DNA of 64,000 nt, taken from positions 1 through 64,000 of the forward strand of contig NZ_JAGHRB010000005.1 of NCBI RefSeq assembly GCF_017743995.1, written 5' to 3'. Source of the stretch: Ruegeria sp. R13_0 (GTDB lineage: Bacteria; Pseudomonadota; Alphaproteobacteria; Rhodobacterales; Rhodobacteraceae). The position numbers and the translations under genes are program-made. Of the stretch, positions 17,972 to 26,186 are shown piece after piece (position 1 is the first letter of the stretch; every line of letters starts with the position of its first letter). The notes beneath the pieces are model-generated. The model saw only the letters and a program-made list of their open reading frames with translations. It had not been told where the DNA came from and searched no databases.

Positions 17972-18934
17972 TCATATTTTTTTCCAATCGAAGAAACCGG
18001 GGCCTGCCTGGCGCAGCAGAGTGTCGGCCATTGCCCGGCCCATCTCGGTGGCGTCTTCGATTGCGCCTGTGGTGTTTTCCGCGATGGACTCGGACCCGTC
18101 GGGGCGCAGAACCTCACCCCGCAGCCGCATTTGGCCGTTCTCGATTTCGCAAAGCCCGGCGATAGGGGTCTCGCAAGACCCGTCCAGACCGGCCAGCAGC
18201 GCACGTTCCGCCGCCAGACGTTGGCCTGTTTCCGAATGGTGAATCGCCTCAAGCAGTTCGGCGGCCCGGCTGTCTGTTTCGCGGCGCTCAATGCCGATCG
18301 CGCCTTGTGCGATGGCGGGCAGCATATCGTCGGTTGAAATCGCGGTGGCAGGGACGTCCTCCATCCCCAGTCTGCGGATGCCGGCCATGGCGAGAAAGGT
18401 GCAATCGGCCACACCGTCCGCCAGTTTCTTCAGGCGGGTCTGAACGTTGCCGCGAAATTCGACCACATTCAGGTCAGGACGGCGGTTCAGCAATTGCGCC
18501 CGACGGCGCAGGGAAGAGGTGCCGACGACGGCGCCTTCAGGCAGGTCGTGGATCGAGGTGAAGTGCGGGGAAATGAACGCATCGCGCACATCCTCGCGCG
18601 GCAGGAACGTATCCAGCACCAGCCCAGCGGGTTGTTCGACCGGCATATCCTTGGTCGAATGGACGGCGATGTCGATATCGCTGCGCAGCATTGCCTCTTC
18701 GATTTCCTTGGTGAAGAGGCCTTTGTTGCCGATCTCTTTCAACGGGCGATCCGCGTCGATCATGGCGCGGTTGTCGCCGGTGGTTTTGATCACCACGATC
18801 TCAAACGCCTCATCGCTCAGCCCGAACGCATCGCGCAGCCTTTGGCGGGTCTCATAGGCTTGTGCCAAAGCCAGCGGAGAGCCTCGGGTGCCAATTTTCA
18901 GCGGCGATGCGGGGGTGGGCAGAGTCAGTGTCAT
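17972..18934 (-). CDS. hemC: porphobilinogen deaminase (hydroxymethylbilane synthase)
   Basis: The protein is 320 residues. It polymerises four porphobilinogen units to hydroxymethylbilane in haem/siroheme synthesis. Family motifs are clear: IGTRGSPLALAQ near 14, AVHSTKDMP near 88, GTSSLRRRAQL near 135, and LDGSCETPIAG with the Cys that carries the dipyrromethane cofactor. ATG 18934 fits the family start; the frame stays open far upstream only because it runs antisense through hemE. It is divergent from hemE with about 105 bases between starts, which suggests shared regulation of two nearly consecutive pathway steps. Confidence 0.97.
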   Translation of the reverse strand: MTLTLPTPASPLKIGTRGSPLALAQAYETRQRLRDAFGLSDEAFEIVVIKTTGDNRAMIDADRPLKEIGNKGLFTKEIEEAMLRSDIDIAVHSTKDMPVEQPAGLVLDTFLPREDVRDAFISPHFTSIHDLPEGAVVGTSSLRRRAQLLNRRPDLNVVEFRGNVQTRLKKLADGVADCTFLAMAGIRRLGMEDVPATAISTDDMLPAIAQGAIGIERRETDSRAAELLEAIHHSETGQRLAAERALLAGLDGSCETPIAGLCEIENGQMRLRGEVLRPDGSESIAENTTGAIEDATEMGRAMADTLLRQAGPGFFDWKKI

Positions 18935-19039
18935 GGGCACAGCTTTAGTCGCGTCACATTGCCCTGACAATGGGGGCAGTGCTTGACAAATTGCCACTGA
19001 GCGCCGACCCGTGGGCGAAACGCAAGATTGAGGGCGATG

Positions 19040-20074
19040 ATGGCTGAGACGAAGAAATTGCTGCGGGAACTGGCCGGAGAGGTTCAGGAGATTCCGCCGA
19101 TCTGGATGATGCGTCAGGCCGGGCGGTATCTGCCGGAATACCGCGCAACCCGCGCGCAGGCCGGGGATTTCCTGTCGCTGTGCTACAATCCCGAACTGGC
19201 GGCCGAGGTCACGTTGCAGCCCATTCGCCGCTATGGGTTTGACGCCGCGATCCTGTTTGCTGACATCCTTCTGGTTCCCCAAGCGCTCGGGGCGGATTTG
19301 TGGTTTGTCACAGGCGAAGGCCCGCGCCTTTCGACGATCACGCAGCAATCCGATTTTGACGTGTTGAAGCCGGTTGAGGACATTCATGAGACCCTGTCCC
19401 CGGTCTATGAAACTGTGCGTATCCTGTCGAAGGAATTGCCCGCCGAGACGACGTTGATCGGATTCGCAGGCGCGCCGTGGACTGTCGCGACCTATATGAT
19501 CGCAGGGCGCGGCACGCCTGATCAGGGTCCTGCGCATGCGCTGCGCGAGGAGAATAACGTTCTGTTCGAGGCTCTGTTGGAGCGGATTACATTGGCGACG
19601 ATCGAGTATCTTTCGGCTCAGATCGAAGCCGGGGCTGAGGTGGTCAAGATATTTGACAGCTGGGCCGGGTCGCTGAAAGGCGACGCGTTCCAGAAATACG
19701 CGGTTGAGCCATGTCGCGTGATCACGCAGGCCATTAAGGCGCGTCATCCCGGTATTCCAGTCATTGGTTTCCCGCGCGAGGCGGGCGAGGGCTATGTCGG
19801 GTTTGCCAAGGCAACCGGTGTGGATTGTGTGGCGCTGGACAACTCGGTCGCGCCTGACTGGGCGGCGGCGCATGTGCAGGTGGATGGCTGTGTGCAGGGG
19901 AATTTGGCCTCGTCCCATATGGTGACGGGCGGTCAGGCGCTGGTGGATGAGACGCGGCGGATTGTTGAGGCGTTCTCGAAAGGGCCGCATATCTTCAACC
20001 TCGGCCACGGCATTACGCCGGATGCGGATCCTGAGAACGTGCAGTTGATGATCGACACGGTGCGCGGGCGGTAA
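19040..20074 (+). CDS. hemE: uroporphyrinogen decarboxylase
   Basis: The protein is 344 residues. It decarboxylates uroporphyrinogen III to coproporphyrinogen III. Signature sequences are [17 protein letters not shown] near 24 and [14 protein letters not shown] near 138, with the catalytic Asp in [14 protein letters not shown]. Tandem ATGs occur at 19037 and 19040; TTGAGGG upstream has better spacing for 19040. It is divergent from hemC. A G/C-rich hairpin follows the stop codon. Confidence 0.97.
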   Translation: MAETKKLLRELAGEVQEIPPIWMMRQAGRYLPEYRATRAQAGDFLSLCYNPELAAEVTLQPIRRYGFDAAILFADILLVPQALGADLWFVTGEGPRLSTITQQSDFDVLKPVEDIHETLSPVYETVRILSKELPAETTLIGFAGAPWTVATYMIAGRGTPDQGPAHALREENNVLFEALLERITLATIEYLSAQIEAGAEVVKIFDSWAGSLKGDAFQKYAVEPCRVITQAIKARHPGIPVIGFPREAGEGYVGFAKATGVDCVALDNSVAPDWAAAHVQVDGCVQGNLASSHMVTGGQALVDETRRIVEAFSKGPHIFNLGHGITPDADPENVQLMIDTVRGR

Positions 20075-20077
20075 AGG

Positions 20078-20095
20078 AAGGGGGCCAGCCCCCTT
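20078..20095. terminator. hairpin after hemE
   Basis: AAGGGGG (20078-20084) and CCCCCTT (20089-20095) are perfect inverted repeats separated by four bases, immediately after the hemE stop. Only a weak T-run follows. It lies between convergent genes and could serve both. Confidence 0.5.
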
Positions 20096-20120
20096 CTTGG
20101 CCTTTGGCCAATTCATCCCC

Positions 20121-20150
20121 CGGGATATTTTTAGCCAGATGAAGGGGCGG
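20121..20150. repeat. dispersed intergenic repeat, copy A
   Basis: This 30-base segment (CGGGATATTTTT, then GATGAAGGGGCGG) is nearly the same as 59797-59827, differing by a one-base indel and a few central substitutions. It overlaps the last codons of the minus-strand CoA racemase gene, so the repeat encodes that protein's C-terminus. Similar sequences appear after genes in Rhodobacteraceae from my memory, so it is probably a terminator-linked repeat family. Confidence 0.55.
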
Positions 20151-21240
20151 ATCGGTCTTGGCCGGAGAGTTCGTCCAGAATGTCTTGGGTGTGTTCGCCT
20201 CGGGCCGGGCTGGGTTTGGCGCTCCAGTGCGTGGTCGAGAAACGGGGCGCTGCGGCGGCTTGCAAGGTGCCATCCACGGTTTGCCAGGTTTGGCGGGCGG
20301 TGTTCATGGGGTGGTTTTGTGCCTCGACCGGATCAAGGACTGGGGCGACGCAGGCATTGGTTTCGTGAAACAGCGCGGCCCAGTGGTCTCGAGGTTTGCT
20401 CAGAAATAGGTCTGTCAGTTTCTTCGTTTGGTCCGGCCAGAGCTTGGGGTTGAATTGCTCCTGCAAGTCGGGGTTTTGTGACAGGCCCAGAATGTTCAGG
20501 AGTTCGGCGTAGAATTTTGGCTCAAGGCATTGGACTGTGACAAAGCCATCATCGGCGCAGCGGTAGGTGCGGCTCCAATGTGGGCCGTCGAGCAGGCTTT
20601 GGCCGCGGGTCTCGGACAGGTTGCCGGTTTGGCGCATGCTCATCAGCAGGTTCATCATATGCGCCGAACCATCGTAGATGGCCGCGTCGACGACGGTGCC
20701 CTGACCGGTGCGCTGGGCGTTGAGCAAACCGGCGAGGAGGCCGGTGACCAGATACATCGCGCCTCCGCCAATGTCTCCGACGAGGGTTGCTGGGGTTTGC
20801 GGAGGTGTTTCAGGTTGTGCCGCGTACCAGAGCGCGCCCGAAAGGGCGATGTAGTTCAGGTCATGCCCGGCGGTTTTGGACAAAGGGCTCTCCTGTCCCC
20901 AGCCGGTCATGCGGCCGTAGACCAGTTTGGGGTTCATTGCGTGGCAGATGTCAGGCCCTAGTCCCAGTTTCTCCATCACGCCGGGGCGGAAGCCTTCGAT
21001 CAGTGCGTCGGCGGTGGTGATGAGGTCCTTGGCGGTGTTCAAGTCGGTTGCATCCTTGAGATCAAGCGCAATTGACCGTTTGCCGCGGTCCAGCACCGAG
21101 CGTTCCGGCATGCCGGGTGTCACACTGCCGCCCTTGCGGTGGATGGTGATCACATCCGCGCCGAGATCAGCCAGCAGCATGGCCGCGAAAGGGCCGGGGC
21201 CCAAGCCTTCGATCTCGATAATGCGTATTCCGTTCAGCAT
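20131..21240 (-). CDS. CaiB/BaiF-type alpha-methylacyl-CoA racemase
   Basis: The protein is 369 residues. It begins LNGIRIIEIEGLGPGPFAA, typical of the CaiB/BaiF CoA-transferase family. GHDLNY gives His126 and VGDIGGG gives Asp156, the catalytic pair and numbering I recall for mycobacterial alpha-methylacyl-CoA racemase, so racemisation of 2-methylacyl-CoA rather than CoA transfer is the likely reaction. It probably serves branched-chain or sterol side-chain oxidation. The gene stands alone. Its stop and last codons lie in dispersed repeat copy A, so the extreme C-terminus is probably not conserved. Confidence 0.9.
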   Translation of the reverse strand: MLNGIRIIEIEGLGPGPFAAMLLADLGADVITIHRKGGSVTPGMPERSVLDRGKRSIALDLKDATDLNTAKDLITTADALIEGFRPGVMEKLGLGPDICHAMNPKLVYGRMTGWGQESPLSKTAGHDLNYIALSGALWYAAQPETPPQTPATLVGDIGGGAMYLVTGLLAGLLNAQRTGQGTVVDAAIYDGSAHMMNLLMSMRQTGNLSETRGQSLLDGPHWSRTYRCADDGFVTVQCLEPKFYAELLNILGLSQNPDLQEQFNPKLWPDQTKKLTDLFLSKPRDHWAALFHETNACVAPVLDPVEAQNHPMNTARQTWQTVDGTLQAAAAPRFSTTHWSAKPSPARGEHTQDILDELSGQDRSAPSSG

Positions 21241-21366
21241 GGATATCTCCGGTAAGTGCAGCGTTCCCCGGACCCTACAGCAATTCCGCGCAGAGCTCTG
21301 TGCGAAATTGGCCTGTTCCACCGGGAGGCGAAACGATAGGGTCTCTGCCAGAACGGGGAAACAGGC

Positions 21367-22296
21367 ATGGCTACCATTTTGTCGATCAAGGACTTGCGCA
21401 AATCCTATGCTGACGGGTTCGAGGCGCTGAAAGGCGTGTCGCTGGACATCGAGGAAGGCGAAATCCTTGCTCTGCTCGGGCCGAACGGGGCGGGGAAGAC
21501 GACGCTGATCTCGACCATTTGCGGGATCACCACGCCGACCTCGGGCAGTGTTTCGGTCGGTGGGCACGATATCCAGGCCGAGTTCCGCGCCGCCCGCAAA
21601 ATGATCGGGCTGGTGCCGCAGGAGATTGCGCTGGAGCCGTTCGAGAAGGTCTATAACACGGTCCGTTTTTCCCGAGGGTTGTTTGGCTATGGCAATGACA
21701 GCGCGCGGATCGAAGAGATCCTGCGCAAACTGTCGTTGTGGGATAAACGCAAGAACGCGATCAAGGAACTGTCCGGGGGCATGAAGCGTCGCGTTCTGAT
21801 CGCCAAAGCCTTGGCTCATGAACCGCGCATTCTGTTTCTGGATGAGCCCACCGCCGGTGTCGATGTCGAGCTGCGCAAGGATATGTGGGAGATCGTCGCC
21901 GAGCTGAAGCAGGCGGGCGTCACCATCATTTTGACCACGCATTACATCGAAGAAGCCGAAGCCATCGCTGACCGTGTGGGCGTCATCGACAAGGGTGAGC
22001 TGCTGCTGGTTCAGGACAAGGATACCCTGATGGCGCAGATGGGTAAGAAACAGATCGAGGTCATGCTGACCGAGCCAATCTCGGCCATCCCGGACGGTTT
22101 GGCCGCGCATAATCTGGTGCTGAACGGAAATGGCGATGCGCTGATCTATACCTATGACACCAATGCGGATCGGACCGGGATCACAACGCTGCTGAATGAC
22201 GTGGCCCAATCGGGGTTGGTCCTGCGGGATGTGCAGACGAAGCAATCCAGTCTGGAAGAGATCTTCGTCAATCTGGTATCGGGAGAGGCTGCATGA
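21367..22296 (+). CDS. ABC-2 type transporter ATP-binding protein (YadG-like)
   Basis: The protein is 309 residues. It has Walker [12 protein letters not shown] near 38, the signature LSGGMKRR near 138, Walker [13 protein letters not shown] near 158 and the switch His in [11 protein letters not shown]. The order and wording, including [15 protein letters not shown] and TAGVDVELR, are close to E. coli YadG. Its stop overlaps the permease ATG. YadG/YadH-type exporters have no settled substrate. A domain of about 85 residues follows the ATPase core. Confidence 0.92.
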   Translation: MATILSIKDLRKSYADGFEALKGVSLDIEEGEILALLGPNGAGKTTLISTICGITTPTSGSVSVGGHDIQAEFRAARKMIGLVPQEIALEPFEKVYNTVRFSRGLFGYGNDSARIEEILRKLSLWDKRKNAIKELSGGMKRRVLIAKALAHEPRILFLDEPTAGVDVELRKDMWEIVAELKQAGVTIILTTHYIEEAEAIADRVGVIDKGELLLVQDKDTLMAQMGKKQIEVMLTEPISAIPDGLAAHNLVLNGNGDALIYTYDTNADRTGITTLLNDVAQSGLVLRDVQTKQSSLEEIFVNLVSGEAA

Positions 22297-23054
22297 ACTG
22301 GACCGCCATTGCCGCCATCTACCGGTTTGAGATGGCCCGGTTCTTCCGCACCTTGGCGCAGAGCTTTCTGTCGCCGGTCCTGTCGACCTCGCTGTATTTC
22401 GTGGTCTTTGGCACGGCCATCGGCAGCCGTATTCAAGAGGTTGAGGGCGTCTCATACGGGGCGTTCATCGTACCAGGGCTGATCATGTTGTCGGTAGTCA
22501 CGCTGGCGATCTCGAACGCCTCGTTCGGGATCTATTTTCCCAAGTTTCTGGGCACGATCTATGAGTTGCTCTCCGCCCCAGTCAATTTCATCGAGATTGT
22601 CATAGGTTACGTAGGCGCGGCCGCCACCAAGGCGCTGTTCGTCGGTCTGGTGATCCTTGCGACCGCGACATTCTTCGTCGACATCCGGATCGAGCATCCG
22701 CTGGCGATGGCCGCGTTTCTGGTGCTGTCCTGCCTAAGCTTCTCGCTGTTGGGGTTCATAATCGGGATATGGGCCAGTAACTTTGAGCAGATGTCGTTGG
22801 TGCCGCAGTTGGTTGTCACACCGCTGATCTTTCTAGGGGGCACGTTCTATTCGATCTCGATGCTGCCGCCGCTATGGCAGACGATCACCTTGTTCAACCC
22901 GGTGGTTTACCTGATTTCGGGCTTCCGCTGGTCGTTTTATGGGCTGGCAGATGTACCGATCGTGTTCAGCCTTTTGGCCATCGTGGCCTTCACCGCACTG
23001 TGCCTTGCGATCATCTGGTGGATCTTCAAAACAGGCTGGCGCATCCGCAGCTAG
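22293..23054 (+). CDS. ABC-2 type transporter permease (YadH-like)
   Basis: The protein is 253 residues with six hydrophobic segments in an ABC-2 membrane domain. The sequence [12 protein letters not shown] near 62, [20 protein letters not shown] near 180 and [12 protein letters not shown] near 210 are the conserved ABC-2 export signature, close to E. coli YadH. The start overlaps the ATPase gene by four bases (ATGA). Together they form a complete half-transporter pair that would assemble as a 2+2 exporter. Confidence 0.92.
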   Translation: MNWTAIAAIYRFEMARFFRTLAQSFLSPVLSTSLYFVVFGTAIGSRIQEVEGVSYGAFIVPGLIMLSVVTLAISNASFGIYFPKFLGTIYELLSAPVNFIEIVIGYVGAAATKALFVGLVILATATFFVDIRIEHPLAMAAFLVLSCLSFSLLGFIIGIWASNFEQMSLVPQLVVTPLIFLGGTFYSISMLPPLWQTITLFNPVVYLISGFRWSFYGLADVPIVFSLLAIVAFTALCLAIIWWIFKTGWRIRS

Positions 23055-23158
23055 TGCGTTGCATTTTTGCCCATCGGTGTGAGGAAATTGTCTAACGCCG
23101 CGTTTTGCATTCGGCGAGTCCCTTGTTTAGCCGATGGGGGCACTCTACATCGGCACCC

Positions 23159-23956
23159 ATGAAACTCAGCCTGCCTTTTATCAAAAAACCGCCCGTTGTG
23201 GCCGTCGTTCGCCTGTCCGGTGCCATCGGTATGGCCGGGCGTGGCGCGTTGAATGATACTTCGCTGGCACCTGTGCTGGAAAAGGCCTTTCGCAAAGGCA
23301 AGCCTGCGGCCGTCGCGCTCGAGGTCAACTCGCCCGGCGGGTCGCCTGTGCAAAGCTCTCTGATCGGCGCGCGTATCCGGCGGCTGTCGGAAGAGCTTGA
23401 GATACCGGTCGTGGCCTTTGTCGAAGACGTTGCGGCCTCGGGCGGGTATTGGCTGGCGGCGGCAGCGGATGAGATCTGGGCTGATGACAGCTCGGTCCTT
23501 GGGTCGATCGGGGTGATCTCGGCCGGGTTCGGCGCACATGAGTTTCTGGTGAAACAGGGTTTTGAGCGGCGCGTTCATACGGCCGGGAAATCTAAATCCA
23601 TGCTCGACCCGTTCCGTCCGGAAAAGGAAGAGGATGTCGCGCGGCTGGAACGCCTGCTCGAAGACATCCACGAGAATTTCATCACCCATGTCAAAACCCG
23701 TCGTGGGGACAAGCTGGACGCAGATGCTGATCTGTTCACTGGTGAAATCTGGCTGGCGCGACGCGCGCAGGAGCTGGGCTTGATCGAAGGCATCGCCCAT
23801 CTGAAACCCAAGATGCAGGAGCGTTTCGGCGACAAGGTGAAGTTCCGCCGTTACGGCGTGCGTAAACCACTTTGGTCACGTTTCGGGGCCGCGCTGGCGC
23901 AGGACGCCGTAGCGGGGCTAGAGGAGCGGGCGGCCTTCGCGCGTTTCGGTCTGTAG
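23159..23956 (+). CDS. S49 family serine peptidase (SohB/SppA-like)
   Basis: The protein is 265 residues and is a single S49 domain. The nucleophile is Ser94 in VAASGGYWLAAAADEI. Lys146 (GKSKSMLDPF) lies exactly 52 residues later, the spacing of the Ser-Lys dyad I recall from Bacillus SppA. There is no clear signal peptide; a short hydrophobic stretch lies near residues 12-20. S49 enzymes degrade signal peptides or cleave membrane proteins. ATG 23159 is chosen because upstream in-frame codons have no family features. The next small gene starts just after the stop. Confidence 0.9.
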   Translation: MKLSLPFIKKPPVVAVVRLSGAIGMAGRGALNDTSLAPVLEKAFRKGKPAAVALEVNSPGGSPVQSSLIGARIRRLSEELEIPVVAFVEDVAASGGYWLAAAADEIWADDSSVLGSIGVISAGFGAHEFLVKQGFERRVHTAGKSKSMLDPFRPEKEEDVARLERLLEDIHENFITHVKTRRGDKLDADADLFTGEIWLARRAQELGLIEGIAHLKPKMQERFGDKVKFRRYGVRKPLWSRFGAALAQDAVAGLEERAAFARFGL

Positions 23957-23957
23957 C

Positions 23958-24128
23958 GTGATCATCAAGATCGTCACTCTGTTTCTGGTCGCCATGGGTG
24001 TTTTGGCGATGTTCGGCAAGCTGCGCTTTCCGGGGCAAAACCGGCTGAGTTCTGCCAAATGTCCGCGTTGCGGGCGGTTCAGGATCGGCAAAGGCCCCTG
24101 CGCCTGTGAAAAAGGAGGCCGGACATGA
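23958..24128 (+). CDS. 56-residue membrane-anchored zinc-ribbon-like protein
   Basis: A GTG at 23958 opens a 56-codon frame. It gives an N-terminal helix (IVTLFLVAMGVLAMFGKL) and a C-terminal knuckle with four cysteines in CPRCGRF and CACEK. The stop overlaps the exchanger start as ATGA, and the GTG comes one base after the peptidase stop, so it is inserted exactly into the operon. Four Cys in a short ribbon suggest zinc binding. I do not recognise a named family. The codon use and exact fit argue for a real gene although it is very short. Confidence 0.7.
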   Translation: MIIKIVTLFLVAMGVLAMFGKLRFPGQNRLSSAKCPRCGRFRIGKGPCACEKGGRT

Positions 24129-25096
24129 CGGCATGGCTGCTCTCCGGCCTTGGATTGCTGATCTTGCTGCTGGCAGGTGATGCGCTGGTGCGCGGCGCGG
24201 TGAACCTGAGCCTGCGGCTGGGTGTGCCCGCCCTGATCGTCAGCCTGACCATTGTGGCGTTTGGCACATCGGCACCCGAGCTGCTGATTGCGATCAGCGC
24301 GCTGCAGGAAAACGCGCCGGGCATTGCGCTGGGCAACGTTGTCGGATCGAACACGGCGAATATCCTTCTGGTTCTTGGCCTGCCTGCCTTGTTGGCGACC
24401 CTGCACACCAGCGAATGTGATAGTCGCAAGAACTATGTCTTCATGCTGCTGGCAACGGTTCTTTTCATCGGATTGGCCTTCTGCGGGGTGTTCAATCTGA
24501 TCAGCGGCGCCATTTTGCTGGCCGCCCTTGGGCTGGTGTTGTGGAACGCGTTTCGCGAAGCCAAGGCGCATCGCAAAGCCTGCGCTGATGCAGCCGGGGC
24601 ATGTGCCGACGACGAAGAGCTGGACGGTCTGGAAGAGGCCGATCCGAACATGCCCTATTGGAAGATCTCGATCTACGTGATCCTTGGCCTGATTGGCCTG
24701 CCCATGGGCGCGCATCTGCTGGTCGAAAACGCCACTGAAATCGCCCTGATGTACGGGATCACCGAGACGGTGATCGGTTTGACACTTGTGGCGGTCGGGA
24801 CCTCTCTGCCCGAATTGGCAACGACCGTTATGGCGGCGCTACGGCGTCAGGCGGATGTGGCGCTTGGCAATGTGATCGGATCGAACATGTTCAATCTGCT
24901 GGCCATCGTCGGTATTGCCACGTGGTTCGGCAACATCCCGGTCGATCCGGAATTCCTTGAATTCGACCTGTGGGTCATGCTGGGCGCATCGCTTCTGCTG
25001 ATCCCGTTTGTGTTCTTCAAACAGGATATTTCGCGGATCTGGGGTCTGGTGTTGACTTTCCTTTATGCGCTTTATGTCACCACATTGCTGATGTGA
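24125..25096 (+). CDS. calcium/sodium antiporter (CaCA family, YrbG-like)
   Basis: The protein is 323 residues with about ten membrane helices in two inverted repeats. The alpha-repeats are explicit: TIVAFGTSAPELLIAISA then GIALGNVVGSNTANILLV in the first half, and TLVAVGTSLPELATTVMA then DVALGNVIGSNMFNLLAI in the second. These carry the Glu and Asn/Ser ligands of Na+/Ca2+ exchange. The middle cytosolic loop is Cys- and acid-rich (ADAAGACADDEELDGLEEAD). It is last in the peptidase/zinc-ribbon/exchanger run. Confidence 0.95.
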   Translation: MTAWLLSGLGLLILLLAGDALVRGAVNLSLRLGVPALIVSLTIVAFGTSAPELLIAISALQENAPGIALGNVVGSNTANILLVLGLPALLATLHTSECDSRKNYVFMLLATVLFIGLAFCGVFNLISGAILLAALGLVLWNAFREAKAHRKACADAAGACADDEELDGLEEADPNMPYWKISIYVILGLIGLPMGAHLLVENATEIALMYGITETVIGLTLVAVGTSLPELATTVMAALRRQADVALGNVIGSNMFNLLAIVGIATWFGNIPVDPEFLEFDLWVMLGASLLLIPFVFFKQDISRIWGLVLTFLYALYVTTLLM

Positions 25097-25116
25097 TCTG
25101 ACGGAAAGAGGTATCC

Positions 25117-25896
25117 ATGTCCCGAGCGCTAGTAACCGGAGCCGGCATCCGCTTGGGCCGAGCCATGGCCCTTTATCTGGCAGGGCGCGGGTATGATGTA
25201 GCCGTACATTATGCGACCTCGGAACAACCTGCGGCTGAGACGGTTGCAGAAGTTCGGGCGCTGGGCCGCAAAGCTGTGGCGCTACAGGCCGACCTGCTGG
25301 ATGAGGAACAGGTGACCGCCCTGCTGCCTCGCGCGGCTGAGGCTCTGGGTGGGCCGATCACTTGTCTGGTCAACAATGCGTCGGTTTTTGAGTATGACAA
25401 TATCCACACGGCCACGCGCAAAAGTTGGGACCGGCATCTCGACAGCAACCTGCGCGCGCCTTTCGTTCTGACACAGGCCATGGCCGAGCAGGGTTTACAG
25501 CCCGAGACGGATGCGCAGGGAGAGCCGCAGGCCTCTGGCTTGATCGTCAACATGGTCGATATGCGAGTGCGGAAACTGACGCCTGAATTCATGAGCTACA
25601 CCATCGCCAAGATGGGCCTGTGGGCGCTGACGCGCACGGCTGCTCAGGCGCTGACACCCGCTATCCGCGTCAACGCCATCGGCCCCGGACCGACCATGCA
25701 GGGCCATCGTCAGAGCGAACAGCACTTCAAAGCGCAACGCGCTAATACAGTGCTGGAGCGGGGCTCGAACCCTTCAGATATCACCGCAGCTTTGGGTTAT
25801 TTTCTGGACGCGCATGCCGTCACGGGGCAGCTTTTGTGTGTGGATGGCGGGCAGCATCTGGGGTGGCAAACGCCTGACGTGCTGGGCGTAGAATAA
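25117..25896 (+). CDS. SDR oxidoreductase of the pteridine reductase/FolM type
   Basis: The protein is 259 residues. The cofactor motif is TGAGIRLGRAMA, with the TGxxxRLG pattern of pteridine reductases instead of the usual TGxxxGIG. NNASVFE follows, and the catalytic pair is Tyr and Lys in SYTIAKMGLW, close to the pteridine reductase YTMAK. The C-terminus CVDGGQHLGWQ is typical of SDR enzymes. A role in reducing dihydropteridines or dihydromonapterin is likely but not proven. A 20-base gap separates it from the exchanger gene. Confidence 0.88.
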   Translation: MSRALVTGAGIRLGRAMALYLAGRGYDVAVHYATSEQPAAETVAEVRALGRKAVALQADLLDEEQVTALLPRAAEALGGPITCLVNNASVFEYDNIHTATRKSWDRHLDSNLRAPFVLTQAMAEQGLQPETDAQGEPQASGLIVNMVDMRVRKLTPEFMSYTIAKMGLWALTRTAAQALTPAIRVNAIGPGPTMQGHRQSEQHFKAQRANTVLERGSNPSDITAALGYFLDAHAVTGQLLCVDGGQHLGWQTPDVLGVE

Positions 25897-26186
25897 GTAA
25901 ATCTGCTGCAAGTTTTGCACCGCTCTCATTTGCGTTACTTAGTCGTTACAAAAACGTCTTATTTTTCATACACTTGCTAAGTGCATAAAAAAATAAATAT
26001 AAAAAACAAACACTTAAACATGTGCCTGTTTTTTGTGCAAATTAACGAACAAGCAAGGAAACAAGGAAGAATCCGCGCTCACGGAAACTTATCTTCATAC
26101 TTATCCACAGAAACCGTGGATTTGTTTTCTCTTGAACTGAAGCGCCCAAGATTGCAGCCATAGACAGAGAATCATATCTCAGGCCC
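25897..26186. promoter_or_regulatory. AT-rich intergenic region with a consensus DnaA box, upstream of uvrC
   Basis: This 290-base stretch is far more AT-rich than its surroundings, with an A-run segment near 25987-26022. TTATCCACA at 26101-26109 is a perfect DnaA box. ATCCAC (26103-26108) forms an inverted repeat with GTGGAT about seven bases later. A 60-codon open frame starts at 25981 but has lysine-rich AT-driven composition and no family resemblance. The region should hold the uvrC promoter. Confidence 0.6.

Noticed and set aside
17972-20116. 714-codon frame that would fuse hemC to an N-terminal extension
   Set aside because: The extension is the antisense of hemE. HemC of normal length starts at ATG 18934.
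25897-26186. AT-rich region with a DnaA box as the chromosomal origin
   Set aside because: Only one perfect box is visible and none of the genes usually flanking alphaproteobacterial origins (parAB, gidA, maf, rho) is here; origin status would need skew data.
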